In this document: one piece after another, positions 5,994 to 12,275 of the stretch | How positions within the stretch are numbered: position 1 is the stretch's first letter | Layout of the letters: the number at the start of each line of letters is the position of its first letter | Assembly (NCBI GenBank): GCA_964514485.1 | Contig: CAZEWG010000057.1 | Span: forward strand, 1-12,275 | Reading direction: 5' to 3' | Source: JAEZAA01 sp964514485 | Lineage (GTDB): Bacteria; Pseudomonadota; Gammaproteobacteria; Pseudomonadales; Oleiphilaceae | Length of the DNA: 12,275 bases | Translations under genes and position numbers: made by a program | Notes under the pieces: model-generated | The model's input: only the letters and a program-made list of their open reading frames with translations | Database searches by the model: none | Told to the model about the DNA's origin: nothing

Positions 5994-7093
5994 TGTCCTT
6001 TCGTCTGAAGATCATGATGCATACCCATTCTCAAAAGCTCGTTCGTTTCTGTGGAGGCCTGCTGATTGCAGGCCTCGGCATTCAGATGTCAGGCTGTGGA
6101 CTGCTGACAGACCGTACCAACTACTATGTGGATGCCAAACGTCAGGCACCGATCACGGTTCCTCCGGGGCTCAGCCAAGAGCGCCTGCAAGACGACTATG
6201 CCATCCCTGAAATCGAGAGCCAGCGGCCGTTGGCTGCTGAGTTTGTCGTGCCACCACCCCCGGAAGTCGACGCCAAGGTGCTGGAGGAGCAATACAGCAT
6301 TCGGCGCAGCGACGAACAGGTTTGGCTCCTGGTAGGGGAAGAACCGGGGCGGGTCTGGCCGGCCCTGGCTCGTTTCTGGAACGAGCAAGGTCTGGAAGTG
6401 GTTGACTCCCTCGCCAAGGAAGGACTGGTCTTGACGAGTGCTTCCGGCAGCTCCGCACGATCCCATTCCTTTTTGGAGTCCCTTGGGCTGAATGCGGACC
6501 AAGGACACCGTTTCCAGGTGAAACTGGATCAGGGCCTCAAGCGGGGCACCAGTGAAGTTTCCGTGCGGCTGCTTCCAGCCGAGTCGGGTAGAGCCTCTCT
6601 CGCCGAGCTCTGGCAGCAGGCTTCCCAAGATCCGGACCGCGAACAGCAGGTGCTGGAGCTGCTGATGTCCTACCTCCAGTCAGAAGAGGCGGAACGAAGC
6701 TACTCGCTGGTAGCGCAGGATATTTCCACCGGGGCCAAGGTGTTTCTGCAAACCGAAGCGGCAGAGCCTTTCATTCGGCTTGATCTGAGCTTCGAGCGTG
6801 CTTGGAATGCTCTGGACAAGGCATTGCAGGATGCGCAGGTGCGGGTTGTGGACTTGAACCGCAGTGAGCGGGTTTATCTGGTGAGCTATGAACAAGATGA
6901 TGAATCCAGCTCCTGGTGGCCGTCCTGGTTGAGTTTCAAGAGCAAGCAAACGCCCTCGGATCGATATAATTATCGGGTTGTGCTGCAGCAAACCGCTGAC
7001 GGCATACGGGTAAAAGCTGAAGGCACTGAAGCTGACAGCTCACGGGAGCAGGAGATCCGGTTGTTGACGCGTATCTACGAGAATATCACCTGA
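5993..7093 (+). CDS. bamC: Outer membrane assembly lipoprotein BamC (NlpB)
   Basis: BamC is a lipoprotein subunit of the BAM complex that inserts beta-barrel proteins into the outer membrane, and it binds BamD through its extended N-terminus. A short basic segment (HSQKLVR) and a hydrophobic run lead to the lipobox MSGC, making Cys35 the likely lipidated residue. Residues 36-100 are proline-rich and probably unstructured, with the DDYAIPEIE stretch reminiscent of the BamD-binding region. Two BamC-type helix-grip domains should occupy about 110-225 and 255-366. The length of 366 is slightly above the E. coli 344. The start overlaps the dapA stop. Two in-frame ATGs at 6014 and 6017 would give a more ordinary signal peptide and cannot be excluded. 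Sequence similarity in this family is low, so the call leans on synteny plus the lipobox. Confidence 0.9.
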   Translation: MSFRLKIMMHTHSQKLVRFCGGLLIAGLGIQMSGCGLLTDRTNYYVDAKRQAPITVPPGLSQERLQDDYAIPEIESQRPLAAEFVVPPPPEVDAKVLEEQYSIRRSDEQVWLLVGEEPGRVWPALARFWNEQGLEVVDSLAKEGLVLTSASGSSARSHSFLESLGLNADQGHRFQVKLDQGLKRGTSEVSVRLLPAESGRASLAELWQQASQDPDREQQVLELLMSYLQSEEAERSYSLVAQDISTGAKVFLQTEAAEPFIRLDLSFERAWNALDKALQDAQVRVVDLNRSERVYLVSYEQDDESSSWWPSWLSFKSKQTPSDRYNYRVVLQQTADGIRVKAEGTEADSSREQEIRLLTRIYENIT

Positions 7094-7131
7094 TTTTGGC
7101 TGCCGACCGACCAATTTATTAGTGAACAAGT

Positions 7132-7152
7132 GGGCAGGTTTTCCTGCCCTTT
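7132..7152 (+). terminator. Hairpin with short T-tract between bamC and purC
   Basis: GGGCAGG (7132-7138) pairs perfectly with CCTGCCC (7143-7149) around a TTTT loop, followed by only three T residues. It lies 38 bases after the bamC stop and 24 bases before the purC ATG. It could end the dapA-bamC message, or act as an attenuator or leader structure for purC. The short T-tract suggests partial termination. Confidence 0.55.
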
Positions 7153-7175
7153 ACCGTAGGGTGGAGATCATTCGA

Positions 7176-7886
7176 ATGCAAAAGCTTGAAAAGCTTTATT
7201 CCGGCAAGGCGAAATCTGTTTACCGCACTGAAGACCCGGATCTGTTCGTCATGGAGTTTCGCGACGACACCTCCGCATTCGATGGTCGCAGGATTGAGCA
7301 ATTGGCCCGTAAAGGCATGGTGAACAACAAGTTCAACGCGTTCATCATGACCAAGCTGGCAGAGCAGGGCATTCCGACGCACTTCGTCAAGTTGTTGTCT
7401 GACCAGGAGTCCCTGGTCAAGAAACTGGAGATGATCCCGGTCGAGTGCGTGGTGCGTAACTTTGCCGGCGGCAGCCTGGTGAAGCGTTTGGGGGTGGAAG
7501 AAGGGCTCGAGCTGAACCCACCCACCTTTGAGATGTTTTTGAAAAACGACGAACTGCACGACCCCATGGTCAATGAGTATCACGTTCGCGCCTTCGGCTG
7601 GGCGACCGATGAGCAACTCAGTGAAATGAAACGGCTGACCTTCAAGGTGAATGAGATCCTGAAAAAGCTGTTCGATGACGCTGGCCTGATGCTGGTGGAC
7701 TACAAGCTGGAATTTGGCCTGTTCCAGGGAGCGGTGGTGCTGGGTGATGAGTTCAGTCCGGATGGTTGCCGGATTTGGGATAAGGAAACCCGCAAGAAAC
7801 TGGATAAGGACCGGTTCCGTCAGGGCCTGGGCGAAGTGGTGGAATCTTACGAAGAGATTGGCCGGCGCCTGGGTATTCAGTTCTAA
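7176..7886 (+). CDS. purC: SAICAR synthase (phosphoribosylaminoimidazole-succinocarboxamide synthase)
   Basis: PurC joins CAIR and aspartate using ATP to give SAICAR, a middle step of de novo purine synthesis. The product has 236 residues against 237 in E. coli and follows it nearly throughout. Recognisable parts are KLYSGKAKSVY (ATP-binding loop), DDTSAFDG, ECVVRNFAGGSLVKR, NELHDP-like HDPMVNEYH, LVDYKLEFG and GDEFSPDGCRIWDKET. The ATG at 7176 is preceded by GTGGAG with about nine bases spacing. An ATG 18 codons upstream is rejected because it would add a segment absent from PurC and would place the 7132-7152 hairpin inside the coding region. No PurR-like operator is visible. Confidence 0.98.
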   Translation: MQKLEKLYSGKAKSVYRTEDPDLFVMEFRDDTSAFDGRRIEQLARKGMVNNKFNAFIMTKLAEQGIPTHFVKLLSDQESLVKKLEMIPVECVVRNFAGGSLVKRLGVEEGLELNPPTFEMFLKNDELHDPMVNEYHVRAFGWATDEQLSEMKRLTFKVNEILKKLFDDAGLMLVDYKLEFGLFQGAVVLGDEFSPDGCRIWDKETRKKLDKDRFRQGLGEVVESYEEIGRRLGIQF

Positions 7887-7979
7887 AAAAGTTAACGGGT
7901 TCATAATCCAGGGAGCGCCCGTCCGTGCAGCGCGCTTCGCTAACTATACTTGGGGTGGAATCACCTGTAGGAGAGAAAA

Positions 7980-8708
7980 ATGACATTGAAGCCGCTAGCG
8001 TTGGGGGTTTTGGCTTTGGGTTTGTCGGCGACGGCAAGCGCGGATATTGTGGGCGTGTCTGCCGGGCTGTACGGTTGGAACCCGGATTTTTCCGGTAAGG
8101 TCACCTCCGACTCAACCTCGGTTGATTTGGAGAAGGAGCTGAGACTGGGTAATGAGTGGGCGACCCAGGGCTATGTGGCTCTGGAACATCCTGTTCCCTT
8201 GCTGCCGAACATCAAGCTGCAGTTCACGGAGCTGAGCCAGGATTCCACTGGCCGTATTGCAACTCCGTTTGACGGGGTGAGCGGTGCGGTGGATGTGGAT
8301 CTGGATCTGACCCATACCGATCTGATTCTTTACTATGAGCTGTTGGACAACATCGTTTCCCTGGATGTGGGCCTCAACGTCAAATTCTTTGATGGCCAGT
8401 TAAATATCCATGAACGTGGCGGTAACAACAGCTCCCGCACGAATATTGATGAAATTCTGCCGTTGCTGTACGTGGCTCCGTCCGTCAGCCTGCCACTTAC
8501 CGGACTATCGGTGGGTGCCGAGGTTGCCGGGGTGACCTATAGCGGCAACCGGTTGACGGACATTACCGCCCGTCTGCGCTATGAAGTTGCCGTATTTGGT
8601 GTTGAAGCCGGCTGGCGTCAGATTAATCTAGAGATTGACGACGTTGGTGATCTCGACGCGGATATCCGTTTCGGCGGCCCCTTCGTTAGCGTTATGGTGG
8701 ATTTCTAA
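7980..8708 (+). CDS. Outer membrane beta-barrel protein, TIGR04219-like
   Basis: The 242-residue product has a signal peptide (LKPLALGVLALGLS) with a likely cleavage after SATASA (Ala21/Asp22). The mature chain alternates hydrophobic and polar residues, and Gly-aromatic pairs recur (AGLYGWN, LRYEVAVFGVEAGWRQ). It ends in Phe, the usual C-terminal signal of outer-membrane barrels. The segments EHPVPLLPNIKLQ, LTHTDLILYYELLDNIVSLDVGLN and YSGNRLTDITARLRYE match my memory of the TIGR04219 family found in marine gammaproteobacteria. Its role is unknown, and nothing shows a transport substrate. AGGAG lies six bases before the ATG. A TATACT element at 7945-7950 may be its -10, but no -35 is seen. 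A strong terminator follows, so it is probably a single-gene unit. Confidence 0.85.
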   Translation: MTLKPLALGVLALGLSATASADIVGVSAGLYGWNPDFSGKVTSDSTSVDLEKELRLGNEWATQGYVALEHPVPLLPNIKLQFTELSQDSTGRIATPFDGVSGAVDVDLDLTHTDLILYYELLDNIVSLDVGLNVKFFDGQLNIHERGGNNSSRTNIDEILPLLYVAPSVSLPLTGLSVGAEVAGVTYSGNRLTDITARLRYEVAVFGVEAGWRQINLEIDDVGDLDADIRFGGPFVSVMVDF

Positions 8709-8723
8709 GCGGTTGTCTGATTC

Positions 8724-8751
8724 AGGGGGCGGGTCTTCCAGCCCCCTTTTT
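8724..8751 (+). terminator. Strong intrinsic terminator after the outer-membrane barrel gene
   Basis: AGGGGGC (8724-8730) pairs with GCCCCCT (8741-8747) and runs into TTTTT (8747-8751), 15 bases after the stop codon. It is a textbook rho-independent terminator. Confidence 0.9.
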
Positions 8752-8925
8752 ATTACCCCTTTGATGTAGCCTCGCCATCCGGTCTCCGGAGCCCTCCCGT
8801 AGAACAGTATGATTTGACACAAAGCCAGGTTCTCATTTGCGTTGAAAAAAATATCCGCGGAATGAGAAAATGCTGCTCTCTTAGGGATAAGGCCGACGTG
8901 CGAGCTGTAAGAGTCTGGAGGAAAA

Positions 8926-9933
8926 ATGAAAATATTGGTGACTGGAACGGCCGGATTTATTGGCTCGACCCTGGCCATGCGCCTGCTGGAGCGGGGCGAT
9001 GAAGTAATCGGGGTGGACAACCTCAACGATTATTATGATGTGCGCCTGAAAGAAGCGCGTCTGGCGCGCTTGACGCCCCATGCCAACTTTACCGATATCC
9101 GCATGGATGTTGCTGATCGACAGGGCATGGAAGAGGTGTTTCGCAAGTATAAACCCCAGCGTGTGGTGCATTTGGCCGCTCAGGCCGGTGTGCGCTATTC
9201 ATTGGAGAATCCACATGCCTATGTGGACTCCAACCTGGTGGGTTTTATGAATATTCTGGAGGGCTGCCGTCATCATCAGGTGGAGCACCTGGTTTACGCC
9301 TCCAGTAGCTCGGTGTATGGCGCCAACGAGTCCATGCCGTTCTCCGTCCATGATAACGTGGACCATCCCCTCAGCCTTTACGCAGCCACCAAGAAAGCCA
9401 ACGAGTTGATGGCTCATACCTACAGCTCCCTGTTTGGTCTGCCCACCACCGGGCTGCGCTTCTTCACGGTCTATGGCCCTTGGGGGCGGCCGGATATGGC
9501 GTTGTTCATGTTTACCAAGAGTATTCTTGAGGGCAAGCCCATTGATGTCTTCAACTATGGGCACCATCGCCGGGACTTTACCTACATTGATGACATCGTC
9601 GAAGGTGTGATTCGCACCACCGACCATGTGGCGACTGCCAACTCTGACTGGACCGGTGTCAAACCGGATCCGGGGACCAGCAAGGCGCCCTATAGGATCT
9701 ATAATATTGGTAGCAACAACCCGGTGGAGTTGTTGCGCTATATCGAGATTCTCGAAAACTGCCTGGGCAAGAAGGCGGAAAAGAATCTGCTGCCGTTACA
9801 GCCAGGAGATGTGCCGGATACCTATGCAGATGTGGACGCGTTGATTGAAGATGTCGATTACAAGCCCACCACACCCGTGGAGGTGGGAATTGAACACTTC
9901 GTGAAGTGGTATCGGGATTTTTATCAGGTTTAA
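8926..9933 (+). CDS. UDP-glucuronate 4-epimerase (extended SDR, NAD-dependent)
   Basis: This enzyme interconverts UDP-glucuronate and UDP-galacturonate for surface polysaccharide or LPS. The N-terminus has the Rossmann motif GTAGFIG (7-13) with acidic Asp31 for NAD binding (GVDNLNDYYDV). The catalytic set is the serine run in YASSSSVYG (126-129), Tyr152 and Lys156 (YAATKKANE). FFTVYGPWGRPDMA and RRDFTYIDDIVEG are characteristic of the UDP-glucuronate epimerase group rather than GalE. The length of 335 is usual. GGAGG lies four bases before the ATG. No promoter is certain: TTGACA is present at 8814 but lacks a good -10. A strong terminator follows. No glycosyltransferase or UDP-glucose dehydrogenase gene is nearby, so the substrate assignment rests on sequence alone. 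A related UDP-sugar epimerase activity is possible. Confidence 0.9.
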   Translation: MKILVTGTAGFIGSTLAMRLLERGDEVIGVDNLNDYYDVRLKEARLARLTPHANFTDIRMDVADRQGMEEVFRKYKPQRVVHLAAQAGVRYSLENPHAYVDSNLVGFMNILEGCRHHQVEHLVYASSSSVYGANESMPFSVHDNVDHPLSLYAATKKANELMAHTYSSLFGLPTTGLRFFTVYGPWGRPDMALFMFTKSILEGKPIDVFNYGHHRRDFTYIDDIVEGVIRTTDHVATANSDWTGVKPDPGTSKAPYRIYNIGSNNPVELLRYIEILENCLGKKAEKNLLPLQPGDVPDTYADVDALIEDVDYKPTTPVEVGIEHFVKWYRDFYQV

Positions 9934-9939
9934 TGATCG

Positions 9940-9968
9940 AAGGCGGCCCCATAAGGACCGCCTTTTTT
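9940..9968 (+). terminator. Strong intrinsic terminator after the epimerase gene
   Basis: AAGGCGG (9940-9946) pairs with CCGCCTT (9958-9964), followed by a run of T to 9968. It begins seven bases after the epimerase stop and ends only 28 bases before the carbonic anhydrase ATG. Confidence 0.88.
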
Positions 9969-9996
9969 GTACTGATAGGAACATACAAGAGGTCCT

Positions 9997-10635
9997 ATGA
10001 AAAAAGAAATCGCTAAATTATTGGAGCGAAACAAGGCATGGTCGGAAGAGGTTCGGAAAAAAGACCCTGACTTCTTTCCCACGCTTTCCAGGCAGCAAGC
10101 CCCGGGCTATTTTTGGATTGGCTGCTCCGATAGTCGGGTACCGGCCAACCAGATCGTGGATATGCTGCCGGGCGAGATCTTTGTGCACCGTAATGTAGCC
10201 AACGTCGTTGTTCATACGGATCTGAACTGCCTGTCGGTGATCCAGTTTGCCGTTGAGGTGCTGAAGGTGCGCCATATCATGGTGACCGGGCACTATGGCT
10301 GTGGGGGCGTGCGCTCTGCCATTGAAAATAAAGAACTGGGCTTGATTGATAACTGGCTGCGCAATATCAAAGACATTTACACCATCCACCGGGATGAACT
10401 CGATGCCCTGGACTTTGATGCGCGGGTAGACCGGCTCTGTGAGCTGAATGTGATCCACCAGGTGCGCAACGTGTGCCATACCAGTATTGTTCAGCGGGCC
10501 TGGCAGCGGGGGCAGGAGTTGGCGGTACATGGCTGGGTTTACGGGCTCAGTGACGGCTTGGTGCATGATATGGATGTCACGGTTGAGTCGCCCTCCCAGT
10601 TGGAGGAAATTTATCGGTATCATCCGATTCGTTAA
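9997..10635 (+). CDS. can: Beta-class carbonic anhydrase Can
   Basis: The enzyme hydrates CO2 to bicarbonate, which carboxylating enzymes need at ambient CO2. It is cytosolic. The 212-residue product carries the zinc ligands Cys43 (GCSDSR), Asp45, His99 and Cys102 (GHYGCGG), with the Asp45-Arg47 pair of the beta class. The HRNVANVV segment at 64-71 and VHGWVYGLSDG near the C-terminus are typical of the E. coli Can (YadF) group. A ligating Asp45 points to the type II closed-site form, which is bicarbonate- and pH-regulated in studied members. AGAGG lies four bases before the ATG. The epimerase terminator sits immediately upstream, so its promoter must overlap that terminator or the end of the epimerase gene, or transcription depends on read-through. 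Confidence 0.96.
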   Translation: MKKEIAKLLERNKAWSEEVRKKDPDFFPTLSRQQAPGYFWIGCSDSRVPANQIVDMLPGEIFVHRNVANVVVHTDLNCLSVIQFAVEVLKVRHIMVTGHYGCGGVRSAIENKELGLIDNWLRNIKDIYTIHRDELDALDFDARVDRLCELNVIHQVRNVCHTSIVQRAWQRGQELAVHGWVYGLSDGLVHDMDVTVESPSQLEEIYRYHPIR

Positions 10636-10739
10636 CCATTCCTCCGCGCCTGCTGCGTCCAGGCCTTTTCCCGCTCCCGTATTCCAGGCTGGTGAGATGG
10701 ACCGGGCTCGGAGGCGGTTGGATGGCTCGGGTTCTTGGC

Positions 10740-10767
10740 GCCGGCTCTGCCAGTTTCTGGGGCCGGC
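10740..10767 (+). other. GC-rich hairpin in the moeA leader
   Basis: GCCGGC (10740-10745) pairs with GCCGGC (10762-10767), and inside it CCAG (10750-10753) pairs with CTGG (10757-10760) around a TTT loop, with a small asymmetric internal loop. It lies in the 187-base gap between can and moeA, 55 bases before the moeA ATG. There is no T-tract, so it is not a simple intrinsic terminator. I do not recognise it as the known Moco RNA motif, and no other gene or promoter is clear in this gap. Confidence 0.4.
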
Positions 10768-10822
10768 AGCCTGAAGAGGCGTTTGGGAATCACCCGATGC
10801 CCTGTCGTTAAGGAAACTACTC

Positions 10823-12058
10823 ATGCGTAATTCATGCGAGCGTCCCGGGTTACAACCCGTGTCTGAGGCACTTCAAACCCTGTTGGATGCGGTTCAACCG
10901 GTGACTGATACCGAGTCCGTGACGCTGACGGCAGCCCGGGGCCGTGTTCTGGCGGAGGCTGTCACTTCAGCGGTTGATGTCCCACCGCTGGATAACAGTG
11001 CCGTGGATGGCTATGCGGTTGCCAGCGCTGATCTGGCGTCAGGGCGTGAGTGTCGTCTACCGATGAGTCAACGCATCGCGGCCGGGCAGGTGGGGGCTCC
11101 GTTGCAGCCTGGAACCGCGGCCCGGATTTTTACCGGCGCACCGCTGCCACCGGGCGCGGATGCGGTGGTGATGCAGGAGGATACGGAAACCGACGGCAAC
11201 ACTGTACTGATCAAGGTTGCTGTAACGTCGGGCATGAATGTGCGCAGCCGTGGGCAGGATCTGAGTAAGGGCGGGGTGGCGCTGCCAGCCGGACGGCGCT
11301 TACGGCCGCAGGATATGGGGCTGCTGGCCTCTGCGGGGGTGGGGGAGGTAACGGTATGGCGTCGCCTGAAGGTGGCAATCGCCTCAACCGGGGATGAGTT
11401 GGTCGAGCCGGGGCAGCAGGCCGGGCCAGGGCAGATCTACAATTCCAACCGCTATACCCTGTTGGGCATGCTCGCCTCCCTGGGAGTGGAAGTGATTGAT
11501 CTTGGGATTATCGAAGACACTCCTGAAGCGACCGAGCGGGCGCTGCTACAGGCGGCAGACGAAGCGGACTGCATCATCACCAGTGGCGGCGTTTCGGTGG
11601 GCGAGGAGGATCACGTAAAGGATGCCGTGGAGCGATTAGGTCGGCTGGAGCTTTGGAAGCTGGCGATCAAGCCGGGCAAGCCCTTGGCTTTTGGTCAGGT
11701 CAAGGATACGCCGTTTATTGGCTTGCCGGGCAACCCGGCAGCGGTGTTTGTTACCTTTTCGGTGTTGGCGCGGCCGTTTCTTTTGAAAGCCCAGGGAGCG
11801 TCGGAGTGGTTGACCAAAGGCTGGCCCCTTAAGACCGGCTTTGACTACCACAACCGGGGCGCACGCCAGGAATATCTGCGCTGCCGGCTGCTGGTTGATG
11901 AGGCAGGCGGATGGGTTATTGATAAATACCCCAACCAGAGTTCAGGGGTACTGGCCTCCGCCAGTTGGGGCGATGGCTTTGCAGTGGTGCCGCCTGGGAT
12001 GCAGGTGAGGGCCGGAGATCTGTTGGAGTTTATTTCCTATAACGAACTTGGATTTTGA
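10823..12058 (+). CDS. moeA: Molybdopterin molybdenumtransferase MoeA
   Basis: MoeA inserts molybdate into adenylylated molybdopterin (made by MogA/MoaB) to form Moco, in the cytosol. The 411 residues equal the E. coli length. Domain III, the MoCF-binding region at about 180-325, contains STGDELVEPG, TSGGVSVGEEDHV (Asp263), KPGKPLAFG and GLPGNPAA. Upstream domains show VPPLDNSAVDGYAV (Asp57) and RSRGQDLSKGG (Asp146), which match known active-site acidic residues. The C-terminal domain IV begins near 335. AAGGA lies about ten bases before the ATG. No other Moco gene is adjacent, so it appears to stand alone downstream of can. The TusA-like gene at 3417 may belong to the same wider pathway. Confidence 0.96.
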   Translation: MRNSCERPGLQPVSEALQTLLDAVQPVTDTESVTLTAARGRVLAEAVTSAVDVPPLDNSAVDGYAVASADLASGRECRLPMSQRIAAGQVGAPLQPGTAARIFTGAPLPPGADAVVMQEDTETDGNTVLIKVAVTSGMNVRSRGQDLSKGGVALPAGRRLRPQDMGLLASAGVGEVTVWRRLKVAIASTGDELVEPGQQAGPGQIYNSNRYTLLGMLASLGVEVIDLGIIEDTPEATERALLQAADEADCIITSGGVSVGEEDHVKDAVERLGRLELWKLAIKPGKPLAFGQVKDTPFIGLPGNPAAVFVTFSVLARPFLLKAQGASEWLTKGWPLKTGFDYHNRGARQEYLRCRLLVDEAGGWVIDKYPNQSSGVLASASWGDGFAVVPPGMQVRAGDLLEFISYNELGF

Positions 12059-12105
12059 TCTATTAACCCCTTGTTTGGTCAGAGATTGTTCAGCTGCGGC
12101 GTGGT

Positions 12106-12165
12106 CCGGGGGAAGGTTGGTTGTTTGGCGGTTCGAATCCGTAAATACTGCTTGATCGCCCCCGG
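12106..12165. repeat. Inverted repeat enclosing an orphan tRNA T-arm-like sequence
   Basis: CCGGGGG (12106-12112) and CCCCCGG (12159-12165) are exact reverse complements 46 bases apart, downstream of moeA. The enclosed segment holds GGCGGTTCGAATCCG at 12127-12141, identical to 15 bases of the tRNA-Val T-arm at 12248-12262, 121 bases further on. Only three of the five T-stem pairs are kept in the orphan copy. The right arm overlaps the tRNA-Val promoter spacer. No full tRNA fold can be drawn. Confidence 0.5.
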
Positions 12166-12180
12166 CAACTTTGTTACAGT
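12152..12180 (+). promoter_or_regulatory. Promoter of tRNA-Val with GC-rich discriminator
   Basis: TTGATC (12152-12157), a 17-bp spacer and TACAGT (12175-12180) precede the tRNA by 18 bases. The following ACGCGCCGCT is the GC-rich discriminator typical of stable-RNA promoters under stringent (ppGpp/DksA) control. That control is inferred from family behaviour. Confidence 0.6.
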
Positions 12181-12198
12181 ACGCGCCGCTGGATACAT

Positions 12199-12275
<77 letters not shown>

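Noticed and set aside
7122..7175. 18-codon N-terminal extension of purC
   Set aside because: PurC proteins begin at MQKLEKLYSGKAK; the extension spans the 7132-7152 hairpin and lacks a ribosome site.
7119..7904. 261-codon open frame antisense to purC
   Set aside because: Covers the strongly supported purC on the other strand; the translation lacks any family signature and is a mirror of purC codon bias.
8814..8842. TTGACA at 8814-8819 as the epimerase promoter
   Set aside because: The 16-18 bp spaced -10 region reads TTGCGT or nearby poor matches, so a complete promoter is not supported.
10018..10824. 268-codon open frame antisense to can and the can-moeA gap
   Set aside because: Overlaps the complete carbonic anhydrase gene; the translation is low in recognisable motifs. 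It does extend through the gap but has no ribosome site seen.

Overview
The window looks like a chromosomal core segment of a gammaproteobacterium with moderately high GC content. The order nadA, bepA, tusA-like, bcp, gcvR, dapA, bamC, purC is, from memory, close to the PA1004-PA1013 region of Pseudomonas aeruginosa and to the E. coli purC-bamC-dapA-gcvR-bcp / bepA neighbourhood. Protein sequence style, the TIGR04219-type outer-membrane barrel and the codon use suggest a marine relative such as Marinobacter. The genus is an inference and is not proven by the sequence.

Layout. Positions 1-53 are the 3' end of tRNA-Lys(TTT). A long leader follows, then nadA (quinolinate synthase, +). bepA (periplasmic M48 metalloprotease/chaperone, -) converges on nadA. 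A divergent intergenic region leads to a small TusA-like sulfur carrier (+), which converges on bcp (peroxiredoxin, -). gcvR (double-ACT regulator, -) lies upstream of bcp and is divergent from dapA (+). dapA overlaps bamC by one base, and a hairpin precedes purC. Next come a TIGR04219-like outer-membrane barrel gene, a UDP-glucuronate 4-epimerase gene, a beta-carbonic anhydrase gene (can) and moeA, all on +. The window closes with a complete tRNA-Val(GAC) and a good stable-RNA-type promoter.

Functionally this is mostly housekeeping: NAD synthesis (NadA), lysine/diaminopimelate synthesis (DapA), purine synthesis (PurC), bicarbonate supply for carboxylases (Can), molybdenum cofactor insertion (MoeA) and envelope biogenesis. 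BamC belongs to the outer-membrane assembly machine and BepA polices its substrates. Bcp detoxifies peroxides. The TusA-like protein could connect to molybdoenzymes and so to MoeA, but that rests on work in Pseudomonas and not on this sequence.

I looked for an undescribed multi-gene system (defence, mobile, secretion, biosynthetic, repeat-array) and see none: no phage, IS, CRISPR or toxin-antitoxin genes. The points worth a second look are small and mostly non-coding. They are a 17-bp tandem repeat in the nadA leader, two orphan tRNA T-arm-like sequences next to the two tRNA genes, an intrinsic terminator almost touching the carbonic anhydrase start, a purC leader hairpin, a GC-rich moeA leader hairpin, and an unusual cysteine arrangement in Bcp.
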